DNA from: an uncultured Clostridia bacterium
Lineage (GTDB): Bacteria > Bacillota > Clostridia > Christensenellales > Borkfalkiaceae
DNA length: 64,000 nucleotides
NCBI GenBank assembly: GCA_934271265.1
Contig: CAKQRE010000006.1
Coordinates: forward strand, 62,001 to 126,000
Reading direction: 5' to 3'
Position numbers and translations under genes: made by a program. This document shows positions 44,227 to 52,948 of this stretch, in pieces. The notes under the pieces were generated by a model. That model was not told where the DNA came from and ran no database searches. It saw nothing but the letters and a program-made list of their open reading frames with translations. How positions within the stretch are numbered: position 1 is the stretch's first letter; each line of letters opens with the position of its first letter.

Positions 44227-44960
44227 GGTTTGACGCTTACGTTTCCGAAAAACGATTGTGTCCTTCGCGCACGAAAGCCGCCGAGGCGATCTCGCGAGGC
44301 GAGATCCTTCTGAACGGGAAAATCGTTACGAAACCTTCTTACAAAGTGGACGGAACGGAAACGCTCGGAAAAACGGCTTTCTCTTTCGTATCTCTTGGCG
44401 GATACAAACTCGAAAAGGCATTTCTCGATTTTCCTTCCTTTCGTGCGGACGGAAAAACCTTTGCCGACGTTGGGGCGAGCACGGGCGGATTTACCGAATG
44501 TCTTTTGCGTCACGGTGCGAAAAAGGTTTACGCGATCGACGTAGGCGAAAGCCTTTTATCGGAAGATCTGAGAAAGGATCCGAAGGTGATACCGATCGAA
44601 CGGTGCAACGCGCGGAACATGACGGAGGAAACGATCGGAGAAAAGACGGAAGGCGCCGTATGCGACGTCAGTTTTATTTCCCTGAAACTGATTCTGAAAC
44701 CGATTTGCGATATCCTTTGCTTTGGCGGAGAGGCGATGGTACTGATAAAGCCGCAGTTCGAATGCGGAAAAAAGGCTCTCAACAAAAACGGGATCGTAAA
44801 AGACGAAAAAAACAGAAGGCAAGCGATCGATGAAATTTCCGCTTTTGCCCGATCGATCGGTTTTTCGGTGCTCGGTGTTACGGAAGCGCCCCCGAGGGAG
44901 GGAAAAAACATCGAATATCTTCTATATTTGAAGAAACACACCCTCGTTTCGGTTGTATAA
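44223..44960 (+). CDS. tlyA: TlyA family rRNA 2'-O-methyltransferase
   Basis: A 245-residue protein with an N-terminal S4 domain (MRFDAYVSEKRLCPSRTKAAEAI, then GEILLNG) and an FtsJ-like methyltransferase domain: FADVGASTGGFTECLLRHGAKKVYAIDVG, CDVSFISLKLIL and LIKPQFECGK. TlyA methylates 16S and 23S rRNA; in some bacteria it is also called a haemolysin-like protein. Overlaps ispA in ATGA with GGAGGGG upstream. Confidence 0.92.
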   Translation: MRFDAYVSEKRLCPSRTKAAEAISRGEILLNGKIVTKPSYKVDGTETLGKTAFSFVSLGGYKLEKAFLDFPSFRADGKTFADVGASTGGFTECLLRHGAKKVYAIDVGESLLSEDLRKDPKVIPIERCNARNMTEETIGEKTEGAVCDVSFISLKLILKPICDILCFGGEAMVLIKPQFECGKKALNKNGIVKDEKNRRQAIDEISAFARSIGFSVLGVTEAPPREGKNIEYLLYLKKHTLVSVV

Positions 44961-44981
44961 TTTTTCAAAATCATGTATAAT
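44953..44981 (+). promoter_or_regulatory. Promoter of nadK
   Basis: TTGTAT (44953-44958), 17 bases, TATAAT (44976-44981). The expected transcript start is at or next to the nadK ATG at 44988, implying a leaderless message. It overlaps the tlyA stop region. Confidence 0.65.
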
Positions 44982-44987
44982 AGTGAT

Positions 44988-45779
44988 ATGGTTGTCGGGA
45001 TATACGAAAAAATAAAAGGACAGACGGGAGAGAAAACAAAAACGGAATTTCTTTCCTATCTCGAAAAATACGGCGTATCGTTTATCGAACTTTCGGAGAA
45101 AAACGAGGTTTGCGACCTGATCGTGGTGTTCGGCGGAGACGGAACCGTTCTCACCGCCGTTTCCCGTGCGATCGGAAGCGACACACCGATTCTTGCGATC
45201 AATACCGGAACGCTCGGGTTTCTCACTTCTTTCGAGGAAAACGAGATCGAGCTTGCGGCAAAAAAAATCCGCGACGGAAAACTTGCGTTTTCGGAAAGAT
45301 CGCTGCTTGAAATATCCTGCGAGAACGGGAAAACGGCTTATGCGTTGAACGACGCCGTGATCGAAAGGACTTCGACCGCGGAATCCCGCGCGGTGATCGC
45401 AAAACTCGGCGTCGAGATCGACGGAAACCCTGTTTACACGCTCGGGGCAGACGGTGTGATCGTCGCCTCGCCGACGGGGTCTACCGCATACAGTTTGTCG
45501 GCGGGCGGGGTGATCCTCGATCCCGGTATCCCTTCTTTTATTTTAACGCCGATCTGTTCCCATTCCTTCGGTACGCGTCCGATCGTTTTTCCGGACAATA
45601 AGAAAGTGACCGTGAAAGTCCTTGCAAATTCGAGCGAATGCGTTCTTACCTTAGACGGCAGGTTTGCGGCGAAACTTTCCGAGGGGGAAGAAGTCAGGAT
45701 CGGAAAAAGCAAAAACAAACTCAAACTCGCGGAAAACGAGAAAAACTTTTATCAGAGATTAAAACAAAAAATCGGTTGA
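44988..45779 (+). CDS. nadK: NAD kinase
   Basis: Phosphorylates NAD to NADP. The 263 residues hold the NAD kinase signatures LIVVFGGDGTVLTAV (GGDG), INTGTLGFLT, YALNDAVIER and the GADGVIVASPTGSTAYSLSAGG motif, then the conserved SHSFGTRPIVFPDN. Start taken as ATG 44988; an in-frame ATG at 44973 would lie over the promoter -10 box. No Shine-Dalgarno sequence precedes 44988, consistent with leaderless initiation. The gene ends 43 bases before argR. Confidence 0.95.
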   Translation: MVVGIYEKIKGQTGEKTKTEFLSYLEKYGVSFIELSEKNEVCDLIVVFGGDGTVLTAVSRAIGSDTPILAINTGTLGFLTSFEENEIELAAKKIRDGKLAFSERSLLEISCENGKTAYALNDAVIERTSTAESRAVIAKLGVEIDGNPVYTLGADGVIVASPTGSTAYSLSAGGVILDPGIPSFILTPICSHSFGTRPIVFPDNKKVTVKVLANSSECVLTLDGRFAAKLSEGEEVRIGKSKNKLKLAENEKNFYQRLKQKIG

Positions 45780-45822
45780 CGAACGGCAGTATTCTTTGCT
45801 GTCATTCTTCAGGGAGAAAACC

Positions 45823-46272
45823 ATGGGAAAGAACGTAAGACAGAACAAAATCGTGGAGATCATCACGACCACGGAGGTAGAAACGCAGGAAGAGCTTGCC
45901 GATATTCTGAACGGATATCATTTCAACGTGACGCAGGCTACCGTTTCGAGAGACATCAAAGAACTCGGGCTTGTGAAAATACTCGGCAAAACGAAGAAAT
46001 TTCGTTATGCCGTAGAGAAAGACAGCGGCGAACTTAACAACGAAAAGCTTTTGAACGTGTTTAAAAACTGCGTGCTTTCCATCGAAAGAGCGCAGAACCT
46101 CGTTGTCGTAAAAACCATTTCCGGCAGCGGAAATTCGGCAGGGCTGATCGTTGACAAGCTGAAACTCGCGGAAGTGGTGGGTAGCGTTGCCGGCGACGAT
46201 ACGTTGCTCGTGGTAACGCATAACGAAACGAATGCGACCACCGTGGTCGCGAAGCTCAAAAATCTTCTTTAA
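45823..46272 (+). CDS. argR: Arginine repressor ArgR/AhrC
   Basis: A 149-residue hexameric regulator of arginine metabolism. The N-terminal winged helix reads QNKIVEIITTTEVETQEELADIL followed by TQATVSRDIKELGLVK; the C-terminal domain has FKNCVLSIERAQNLVVVKT, SAGLIVD and VAGDDTLLVVT, the arginine-binding and trimer part. ATG at 45823 follows AGGGAG. Position before recN is standard in Clostridia. No arginine genes are in view, and I did not find a clear ARG box nearby. Confidence 0.95.
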   Translation: MGKNVRQNKIVEIITTTEVETQEELADILNGYHFNVTQATVSRDIKELGLVKILGKTKKFRYAVEKDSGELNNEKLLNVFKNCVLSIERAQNLVVVKTISGSGNSAGLIVDKLKLAEVVGSVAGDDTLLVVTHNETNATTVVAKLKNLL

Positions 46273-46340
46273 AGGCGGCAGAATGCGGATAAACCGACCG
46301 CAATGTCATGGATCTGTAAATTTTTACGGAGCGAAAAACG

Positions 46341-48038
46341 ATGCTGAAAAGTCTCGAACTGAAAAATATCGCGCTGATCGACGAAGCCTGCGTTGTATTT
46401 GACGAAGGTCTGAACGTTTTATCGGGAGAAACGGGATCCGGAAAATCCGTCCTGATCGATTCCGTCAATTTCGTGCTCGGGGCGAAGGCGGATAAAACAA
46501 TGATCCGTTACGGCGAAAGCAAATGTTCCGCTTCCGCCGTTTTCGGGATTGAAAATAATGCAGCCGTGAAGGAAACCCTCTCTTCGTTCGGTATGGACGA
46601 CGTTGAAGACGAACTGATCGTTACGAGGACTCTTTCCGTAGATTCTAAGGGAACGATCCGCGTAAACGGCGTTCCGTTTACGGCTGCAATGCTGAAAAAG
46701 GTGACCGCGCATCTCGTAGACGTGCACGGGCAGAGCGAGCATTTTTCTCTTCTTTCGGAAAGCGAGCAGCTCCGGGTGGTCGATTGTTTCTGCGATAAGA
46801 AGATCGCAGCGGCAAAGGAAAAGATCGCGGCGATCGTTTCCGGGCTGAAAGAGACGGATAAAATCCTTTCTTCTTTCGGCGGAAGCGAGAGCGAACGGGC
46901 GATCAAAGCGGATATTCTGAAATTTCAGATCGACGAGATCGCAAATGCGGACGTCAAAGAAGGCGAAGAGGAAGAGCTTCTTTCGAAACGAAAGAGAATA
47001 CAAAGCGCGGAAAAATGCACGGAGGCGTTCTCTTTGACGGCGCAATCCCTTCTCGGGGAAAACGGCGCGAGAGACAGAGTGCTTTCCGCTTTGCGCGCCA
47101 TGGGGCAAATTTCCCGTCTGGACGATAAATACGACGGGATCTGCGAAAGGCTGAAAACCGTTTCCGAAGAGCTCGAAGACATCGGGGAAACGACGGAAGA
47201 TTTTTCCTCCGAATTCGATTTTGAACCGTCCGAAGCCGACCGACTGGAAGACAGGCTCGATAAGATCCGTTCGATCAAGAAAAAATACGGATCCGATTAT
47301 GCCGCGGTGATCGCTTTTTCCGAAAACGCGAAAGCGGAATACGATAAGCTCGTTCATTACGACGAAGAGTATGCGAAATGCAACGAAAGGAAAAAATCTC
47401 TTCTGGAAAGTCTTAATACGGCGTATGCGGAACTGACGGCGATCCGCAAACAAGGATGCGCGTCGTTTACGGGAAGGGTCGAAAAGGAACTCAGAGAGCT
47501 CGGCATGAAAAACGCAAAATTCGACATTCGCTTTTCGGATGAAGGTGCCGACGGGACGTCCTATCGCCTTAACGGACGCGACCGTGTAGAATTTCTGTTT
47601 TCCGCAAACCTCGGCGAGCCGACAAAACCTCTTTCCAAAATTATCAGCGGCGGCGAAATGAGTCGTTTTATGCTTGCCCTGAAAACGGTTACTTCCTCTT
47701 ATAAAAGCATTTCCACCTATATTTTCGATGAGATCGACAGCGGGATCAGCGGACAGGTCGCAAGGATCGTTGCGGAAAAATTTGCCGCGATCGCACTGAA
47801 CACGCAGGTGATCGCGATCTCCCATCTGCCGCAGATCTGCGCCATGGCAGACGCGTCCTTCCTGATCTCGAAACGAGAAGAAGGAGGGAAAACGCATACG
47901 ACCGTTGAGCGTTTGACAGACGAAAAACGAGTATCCGAAATCGTTCGTATGACGGGCGGCGTCGATTCGCCCGCGGCGAGAGAACATGCAGGCGAATTGC
48001 TCCGTTCCGCCGAAGAATATAAACATAATCTGCGTTGA
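46341..48038 (+). CDS. recN: DNA repair protein RecN
   Basis: A 565-residue SMC-like ATPase of double-strand break repair. Walker A is SGETGSGKSVLID, the N-terminal ABC half continues to about residue 155, the middle 160-400 is coiled coil, and the C-terminal half contains the signature FLFSANLGEPTKPLSKIISGGEMSRFMLALK, Walker B YIFDEIDSGISG and the His loop VIAISHLPQICAMAD. Length and order match. Preceded by a 68-base gap after argR with a poor ribosome site (GGAGCG); closed by a strong terminator. Confidence 0.96.
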   Translation: MLKSLELKNIALIDEACVVFDEGLNVLSGETGSGKSVLIDSVNFVLGAKADKTMIRYGESKCSASAVFGIENNAAVKETLSSFGMDDVEDELIVTRTLSVDSKGTIRVNGVPFTAAMLKKVTAHLVDVHGQSEHFSLLSESEQLRVVDCFCDKKIAAAKEKIAAIVSGLKETDKILSSFGGSESERAIKADILKFQIDEIANADVKEGEEEELLSKRKRIQSAEKCTEAFSLTAQSLLGENGARDRVLSALRAMGQISRLDDKYDGICERLKTVSEELEDIGETTEDFSSEFDFEPSEADRLEDRLDKIRSIKKKYGSDYAAVIAFSENAKAEYDKLVHYDEEYAKCNERKKSLLESLNTAYAELTAIRKQGCASFTGRVEKELRELGMKNAKFDIRFSDEGADGTSYRLNGRDRVEFLFSANLGEPTKPLSKIISGGEMSRFMLALKTVTSSYKSISTYIFDEIDSGISGQVARIVAEKFAAIALNTQVIAISHLPQICAMADASFLISKREEGGKTHTTVERLTDEKRVSEIVRMTGGVDSPAAREHAGELLRSAEEYKHNLR

Positions 48039-48061
48039 CCTTCCGACGGAAGGCGTGCGGG

Positions 48062-48092
48062 AAGAACCGGTATTTTTACCGGTTCTTTTTTT
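48062..48092 (+). terminator. Terminator after recN
   Basis: An 11-base perfect stem (48062-48072 with 48077-48087), a 4-T loop and a T run to 48092. It lies 24 bases after the recN stop and ends the nusB-recN region. Confidence 0.92.
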
Positions 48093-48495
48093 GAAACGAA
48101 CCGATTTTTGTATGTTATCAAATAACTATAAAAACAAGAAAGAAAGCAACCTAAAATGGAATATTGAATGATAAAACAAAATTAAACGAAAAATGTTGTT
48201 TTATGTTCTTCATTAATTTATATATCACGGTAATTAACGGTATCATATGTATTTAATGGATCGACAGAAATATATTTAGTTGTATTTTAAATTGTTATAT
48301 CTTATTTAAGTAAATAAAAAGAAATTATCCATTTTAGGTAATTAAAATATCTTAAACGGACAGAAATATCAATTCTGTTTTTTGCGTATGTTTTTTTTCG
48401 GTCGGCACATACTTTTCGGGACGATCTTTTTGCTTTACGGAATACAAAAAAGATCGACGAAACATTTTCGTTACATAACGGGTATTGGGGGCGAT
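48093..48495. other. AT-rich intergenic region before spoIVB
   Basis: About 400 bases without a convincing gene. Roughly 48110-48380 is strikingly AT-rich compared with the GC-balanced genes on both sides, with homopolymer runs and several ATTTA/TTAAT-type words. No long inverted repeat, tRNA or open frame with a start signal was found. It may hold the spoIVB promoter at its right end; the rest is unexplained. Confidence 0.6.
48385..48415 (+). promoter_or_regulatory. Possible sporulation promoter of spoIVB
   Basis: CGTATGTT (48385-48392), 15 bases, CATACTTT (48408-48415) resembles sigma-E/sigma-G promoters, whose -10 boxes read CATAC or CATA-type. B. subtilis spoIVB is controlled by sigma-G (and sigma-F). 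The match is partial and the assignment tentative. The leader would be about 75 bases. Confidence 0.35.
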
Positions 48496-49503
48496 ATGTC
48501 AGGTAAGATAAAACCGAAAAAAATTCTCGTTTCCTTTCTGCTGATCGTTGCGATCTGTTTCGCAATTCCCGCACAAACGGCGTATGCGGACGACGAGAAA
48601 GTATATCTCGGCGGAATGGCGGCAGGTTTTCAGATGAGAACGAAGGGGGCAACGGTCGTTGCGCTGAGCGATATCGTGATCGGCGGCGAAATATATTCTC
48701 CGTCCAAAAAAGCGGGCATTTCGGTGGGAGACAAAATCATGACGGTTGCGGGAAGGGAGATCTGCTGTTCGGCGGATATCACCGCCGCACTGAAAAAGAA
48801 AGGGGAAACGCCTGTCGAGGTCGTTTTAAAAAGAGGCGAAAGCGAGATCAGAACCTTCGTCACTCCGAAAAAGGATGCGAACGGAATTCTGAAGATCGGC
48901 ATTTTCGTGCGGGACAATTTAAACGGTATCGGAACGATCACGTTTTTTAAGAAAAACGGGGATTTCTGCGCACTCGGTCATTCCGTTTACGGAGAGGACG
49001 GCAAACAGATCGAGATCACGGGAGGAAAAGCATACCTTTGCTCGATCATCGGGTTTGAAAAAGGGAAAAGAGGGAGCGCGGGCGAGCTGAAAGGTGTTTT
49101 TATGGACGATATGCCGATCGGGACGCTCGTGAAAAACACTTCGACCGGAATTTACGGAAAAACGGGTAAAAAATACGATCATACCAGAAACAAAGAAATG
49201 GAAATCGGGGAGGCTTCGGTCGGTAAGGCGAGTTTTTTCACCTGTATCGACGGCGTTACGATAAGGGAATTTTCAGTCGGGATCGTGAAGGTAGACGAGA
49301 ACGAAAAGAATAATAAAAACCTTGTTCTCAAGGTGACCGACAAAGAGCTGCTCGACGAAACGAACGGTATCCTTCAGGGGATGAGCGGCAGTCCGATCGT
49401 ACAGAACGGAAAGATCGTCGGCGCGGTGACTCACGTTTTTTTAAACGACCCTGGGCGGGGTTTCGGTATTTCGATCTCGAAGATGCTGGACAGCTTTCGG
49501 TAA
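48496..49503 (+). CDS. spoIVB: SpoIVB serine peptidase
   Basis: Forespore-secreted protease that triggers sigma-K activation by cleaving SpoIVFA. It has a signal or anchor helix (KKILVSFLLIVAICFAIPAQTAYA, residues about 7-30), a PDZ domain (PSKKAGISVGDKIMTVAGREI, about 70-130) and an SA-clan S55 protease domain: FCALGHSVYGEDG with the catalytic His and GMSGSPIVQNGKIVGAVTHV with the catalytic Ser. Length 335 from ATG 48496 (GGGGGCGA upstream); the frame is open further upstream without a good start. spo0A, which follows spoIVB in many genomes, is not here. Confidence 0.93.
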   Translation: MSGKIKPKKILVSFLLIVAICFAIPAQTAYADDEKVYLGGMAAGFQMRTKGATVVALSDIVIGGEIYSPSKKAGISVGDKIMTVAGREICCSADITAALKKKGETPVEVVLKRGESEIRTFVTPKKDANGILKIGIFVRDNLNGIGTITFFKKNGDFCALGHSVYGEDGKQIEITGGKAYLCSIIGFEKGKRGSAGELKGVFMDDMPIGTLVKNTSTGIYGKTGKKYDHTRNKEMEIGEASVGKASFFTCIDGVTIREFSVGIVKVDENEKNNKNLVLKVTDKELLDETNGILQGMSGSPIVQNGKIVGAVTHVFLNDPGRGFGISISKMLDSFR

Positions 49504-49566
49504 AATTTCGGAATAGCGGGCGAAAAGAAAGACGGATCCGTATATAAAAAACAGTAAAAATAGTAT

Positions 49567-49595
49567 AGCCCGTGCATGATAAACGCACGGGCTTT
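49567..49595 (+). terminator. Terminator after spoIVB
   Basis: Nine perfectly paired bases (49567-49575 with 49585-49593) with a 9-base loop, followed only by a short TTT. A probable but weak intrinsic terminator 63 bases after spoIVB. Confidence 0.6.
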
Positions 49596-49724
49596 CCGCA
49601 ATCGAAAAATTCGCGTCGGTTGACGGCGTATACAAAAAACGTTATTCCAAGCCTTTTTAATTCTCATCGTTCACTCATAATCCGTCTTTTTTCGACATAC
49701 GCTACTAATGAACGAGGATTTGCC

Positions 49725-50321
49725 ATGTTACCGTTGTTTGTCAGAAAAAAAGGGAAGCAACTGTCCGAAAATCGCGGGTTTCTTCTGCTTTTCGGTTGTG
49801 TGTACGGACTGGGAACGGTGTTCGGTTTGTTTTTTCGCAAAGCCGACGAATTTAATCCGCTGTGCGCTCCCGTATGCGAATACTATTTCGGTTTGTTTTC
49901 CCGGGATAAAAATCTGTTCGGCGAAACGGTACGGTATCTTTTTTTTCACGCGTTGCTTTGCGGTGTGTTCTTCGGGCTCGGATTCACTTTTTATACCGCA
50001 CCCGTCGAGGGGCTGATCCTCCTTTATCGCGGGATGATCCTCGGCAATGCTTTGCCCGTTTTGTTTCTGAGATTCGGTTTTCCCGCCGTGCCGATCACGG
50101 TATTTCTCACCGTACCGTATCAGGTTCTTTCTTCCGCCGGGATCACGGCGATCTGCGTGTGGAATCTGTCTTATCTCAGATCGCTGCATTATTGTAAAAG
50201 ACTGCATTGGAAAAAAATCGCGGAAAACGCACTTTGCGGATTTCTGATCTGTTCTGCCGCATGTGTGTATCAGTTTATCGTTCTCGCACTGATCGTTCGC
50301 CCGATGACCGCTTTTCTTTGA
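49725..50321 (+). CDS. spoIIM: SpoIIM-like membrane protein
   Basis: A 198-residue polytopic membrane protein with about five helices (GFLLLFGCVYGLGTVFGLFF, YLFFHALLCGVFFGLGFTF, ILLYRGMILGNALPVLFLRF and two more). SpoIIM, part of the DMP septal peptidoglycan hydrolase complex that drives engulfment, has the same length, N-terminal cytoplasmic stub and G-rich helices, and is often found near dacF/dacB and xerD in Clostridia, as here. Sequence identity is too low to be sure by eye; another membrane protein family is possible. Start is ATG 49725 with GAGGA at 49714-49718; the open frame upstream (from 49572) is not coding. Confidence 0.55.
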   Translation: MLPLFVRKKGKQLSENRGFLLLFGCVYGLGTVFGLFFRKADEFNPLCAPVCEYYFGLFSRDKNLFGETVRYLFFHALLCGVFFGLGFTFYTAPVEGLILLYRGMILGNALPVLFLRFGFPAVPITVFLTVPYQVLSSAGITAICVWNLSYLRSLHYCKRLHWKKIAENALCGFLICSAACVYQFIVLALIVRPMTAFL

Positions 50322-50451
50322 TCGGAAAATTATCGTTTCGGCATAAAATCAAGGGGTCGAATCACGAAAAATTACTTGCAGCAGAACGCGGCTGTTTTTG
50401 CCGCATAAAAAAAAGAAGTTTGCAAAAAATAAGTCAAGAGGTATTTCGGTT

Positions 50452-51702
50452 ATGATGAAGAACTTATTTTTTGCAGTCAGCGTGACGCTTTTATTTACGT
50501 TGATCCTGCCGTATGCGACGCAAAGAAAAAGCCGCGCCGCCGAACCCGTTTGCGAAATTTCCCGTGAAACATCGGATGACCAGGCGTTTACCCGGAACGG
50601 CGAAGAAAATCTTCCCGCGATATCGGACGAGAATATAGTTATCACAAAGGCAAAGTCTTCTTATCTCGTCGATTACCACAGCGGAACCGTTTTGCAGGCG
50701 GTAAACGAAAATAAAAGACTTCCGATCGCCAGCATGACGAAACTGATGCTCCTGAATCTTTGTTTCGAAAAGGCGGAGAACGGAGAGCTTACTTTCGACG
50801 AAAAAATTACCGTAAGCACCCGTGCAAGCGGAATGGGCGGATCTCAGGTTTTTCTCGAGGCGGGCGGAGAATATCCGGCGGACGATCTGATCAAAAGCGT
50901 GATCGTATCTTCCGCGAACGACGCGTCCGTCGCTCTTGCGGAACGGCTTTACGGCAGCGAGGAAAGCTGCGTTGCGGCAATGAACGAAAAGTGCCGCGAA
51001 TGGGCGCTTGAAAATACTTCCTTCCGTAACTGCACGGGTCTGCCGGCTTCCGAGCATTTTTCTTCCGCGAAAGACGTATCCGTTATTTTAACGAAACTGC
51101 TTGCTCACAAAGATTATTTCCGATATTCCGGTATCTGGACGGATGAAATACGCCATCCGAAGGGAAACGTGACGGGACTTACCAATACGAACAAGCTGTC
51201 TCGTTTTTATGCGGGATGCGACGGCGGAAAAACGGGATATACCGCGGAAGCCGGATTTTGTCTGGCAGCCACGGCAAAAAGAGGCAATATGCGAGTTGTC
51301 GCCGTTGTGATCGGCGAAGAGAACTCGAAACAACGTTTTGCGGACGTATCCGCTCTTTTCGATCATGCTTTTCAATGTTACGTGAACAGGGCGGTGGTCG
51401 ATTCTTCGAATCCGCTCGAATACACCGTAAGGGTTTCGAAAGGAAAAAAGAATGCCGTAGGAACGATAGCCGAAAACGATTTCTATCTTTTCGGGAAAAA
51501 GGGAGACCGTGACGAGATCCGGATCGATTTCGAATCGTCGGGCGTGACCGCGCCCGTCAGGAAAGGGGAGAAGGTCGGAAAACTCGTGATCTATAAAAAT
51601 CACGTCTGCGCGGGTGAAGTGGAAGTTCTTGCCGCGGAAGACGTGAAAGCAAAGGTGTTTTTCGATTACCTGAAAGACGTTGCTTCCGGCTGGCGGATCT
51701 GA
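50452..51702 (+). CDS. D-alanyl-D-alanine carboxypeptidase (PBP5 family), copy 2
   Basis: A 416-residue exported S11 carboxypeptidase. The signal peptide (KNLFFAVSVTLLFTLILPYATQ) covers residues 3-24. Catalytic motifs: SMTKLM (SxxK), SANDASV (SxN) and KTGYT. The C-terminal beta domain and a final amphipathic helix (FFDYLKDVASGWRI) that may bind the membrane are present. This is longer than copy 1 at 31150, with about 60 extra residues between signal and catalytic domain. Context (spoIVB, SpoIIM-like) suggests a sporulation-related DacB/DacF or the main vegetative PBP5. AAGAGGT precedes the ATG. Its 3' end overlaps convergent hflX by 37 bases. Confidence 0.9.
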   Translation: MMKNLFFAVSVTLLFTLILPYATQRKSRAAEPVCEISRETSDDQAFTRNGEENLPAISDENIVITKAKSSYLVDYHSGTVLQAVNENKRLPIASMTKLMLLNLCFEKAENGELTFDEKITVSTRASGMGGSQVFLEAGGEYPADDLIKSVIVSSANDASVALAERLYGSEESCVAAMNEKCREWALENTSFRNCTGLPASEHFSSAKDVSVILTKLLAHKDYFRYSGIWTDEIRHPKGNVTGLTNTNKLSRFYAGCDGGKTGYTAEAGFCLAATAKRGNMRVVAVVIGEENSKQRFADVSALFDHAFQCYVNRAVVDSSNPLEYTVRVSKGKKNAVGTIAENDFYLFGKKGDRDEIRIDFESSGVTAPVRKGEKVGKLVIYKNHVCAGEVEVLAAEDVKAKVFFDYLKDVASGWRI

Positions 51703-52937
51703 AAAGAAGAAAACAAGGAAAGATAGTATTTCGGGATCACGGCGTCGAACACGGCGCCGTTTTCGTTATAGGTCACTTTTAACGTCGCGCAGTATTTCCG
51801 TAAACGGAAAAAGGATTGCGTTTTTGCGTAGGGAACGAAAAATCGCATGCGGGAATAGAAAGTTTCCATATAAGAAACGATACGGGTTTTCAGCCTGTCA
51901 AGCCCTTTGCCGTGTAATGCCGAAATGAAAACGGCGTCGTTTGAAAAATCAGAAAAATCGCTTATTTTATCGCATTTATTGAAAACTTTTACGATAGGCG
52001 CGTTTACGGAAAGATCGTTTAATATCTTCATCGATTCCGCAATTTCCGTTTCGTGATCCCCCGAGGCGTCCGAAACAAGCAGAACAAGATCTGCCTCGCG
52101 CACGCTTTCGAGCGTGGTTTTAAAAGCGTCGATCAGATCGGTCGGTATATCTCTGATAAAACCGACGGTATCGATCATGACGGCGGGAAATCCGTCCGAC
52201 GAGAATTTCCTCGCTGTCGGATCGAGAGTGGCGAAAAGTTTATCTTCCGCAAGCGTTTCGCTGCCCGTTATCGCGTTAAGCAAGGTGGATTTTCCCGTAT
52301 TGGTATATCCGCAAAGGGCAACGACGAACGTCTCGTTCTTTTCGCGGCGTTTCCTTTGTGCTTCGCGCCTTGACGATACCTCTTCGAGTTGATTTTTTAA
52401 GGAGAGAATGCGCGCGCGGATGTGGCGCCTGTCCGTTTCGAGCTGCGTTTCGCCCGGTCCTCTTGTTCCGATACCGCCGCCGAGACGGGAAAGGGCAGTT
52501 CCCAGTCCTTTCAGACGAGGATAAAGGTAAGAAAGCTGTGCGAGTTCTACCTGCAGTTTTCCTTCTGCCGTAACGGCACGCTGAGCAAAGATGTCGAGGA
52601 TCAGTTGTTCGCGGTCGATCACTTTGATCCCGCCAAGCCCCTCGCAGATATTTCTCGTCTGTGCGGGGGAAAGCTCTCCGTCAAAAACAAAAACGTTCGC
52701 TTCCGCCTCTTCCGCTTCTTTCCTTGCGCTTTCGAGTTTTCCCGCGCCGATATAGGTAAAAGGGGAGATCTCCCGCGGGATCTGACGGTCTTCTCCCGCA
52801 ACGAAAAGCCCGGCGCTGCGGCAAAGATCTTTAAATTCTTCCGAACGTGCGGCTCCGTTTTTCGTTTTCGTATCGTAAGAAAAAAAGAGAAAGGCTCTTT
52901 CGGAAATTTCTTTAAAATCGATTATATTATCTGTCAT
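51666..52937 (-). CDS. hflX: Ribosome-associated GTPase HflX
   Basis: A 423-residue GTPase that binds the 50S subunit and rescues stalled ribosomes in stress. The N-terminal HflX domain has FVFDGELSPAQTRNI and QVELAQLSYLYPRL, the glycine-rich GGIGTRGPGETQLETDRR motif, then the G domain with G1 GYTNTGKST, DTVGFIRDIP (G3) and FNKCDKI (G4). The C-terminal region folds as usual. It lies 11 bases downstream of the recombinase gene on the same strand and has no clear ribosome binding site, so it is likely co-transcribed with it. Confidence 0.95.
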   Translation of the reverse strand: MTDNIIDFKEISERAFLFFSYDTKTKNGAARSEEFKDLCRSAGLFVAGEDRQIPREISPFTYIGAGKLESARKEAEEAEANVFVFDGELSPAQTRNICEGLGGIKVIDREQLILDIFAQRAVTAEGKLQVELAQLSYLYPRLKGLGTALSRLGGGIGTRGPGETQLETDRRHIRARILSLKNQLEEVSSRREAQRKRREKNETFVVALCGYTNTGKSTLLNAITGSETLAEDKLFATLDPTARKFSSDGFPAVMIDTVGFIRDIPTDLIDAFKTTLESVREADLVLLVSDASGDHETEIAESMKILNDLSVNAPIVKVFNKCDKISDFSDFSNDAVFISALHGKGLDRLKTRIVSYMETFYSRMRFFVPYAKTQSFFRLRKYCATLKVTYNENGAVFDAVIPKYYLSLFSSFQIRQPEATSFR

Positions 52938-52948
52938 AATGCAATATT

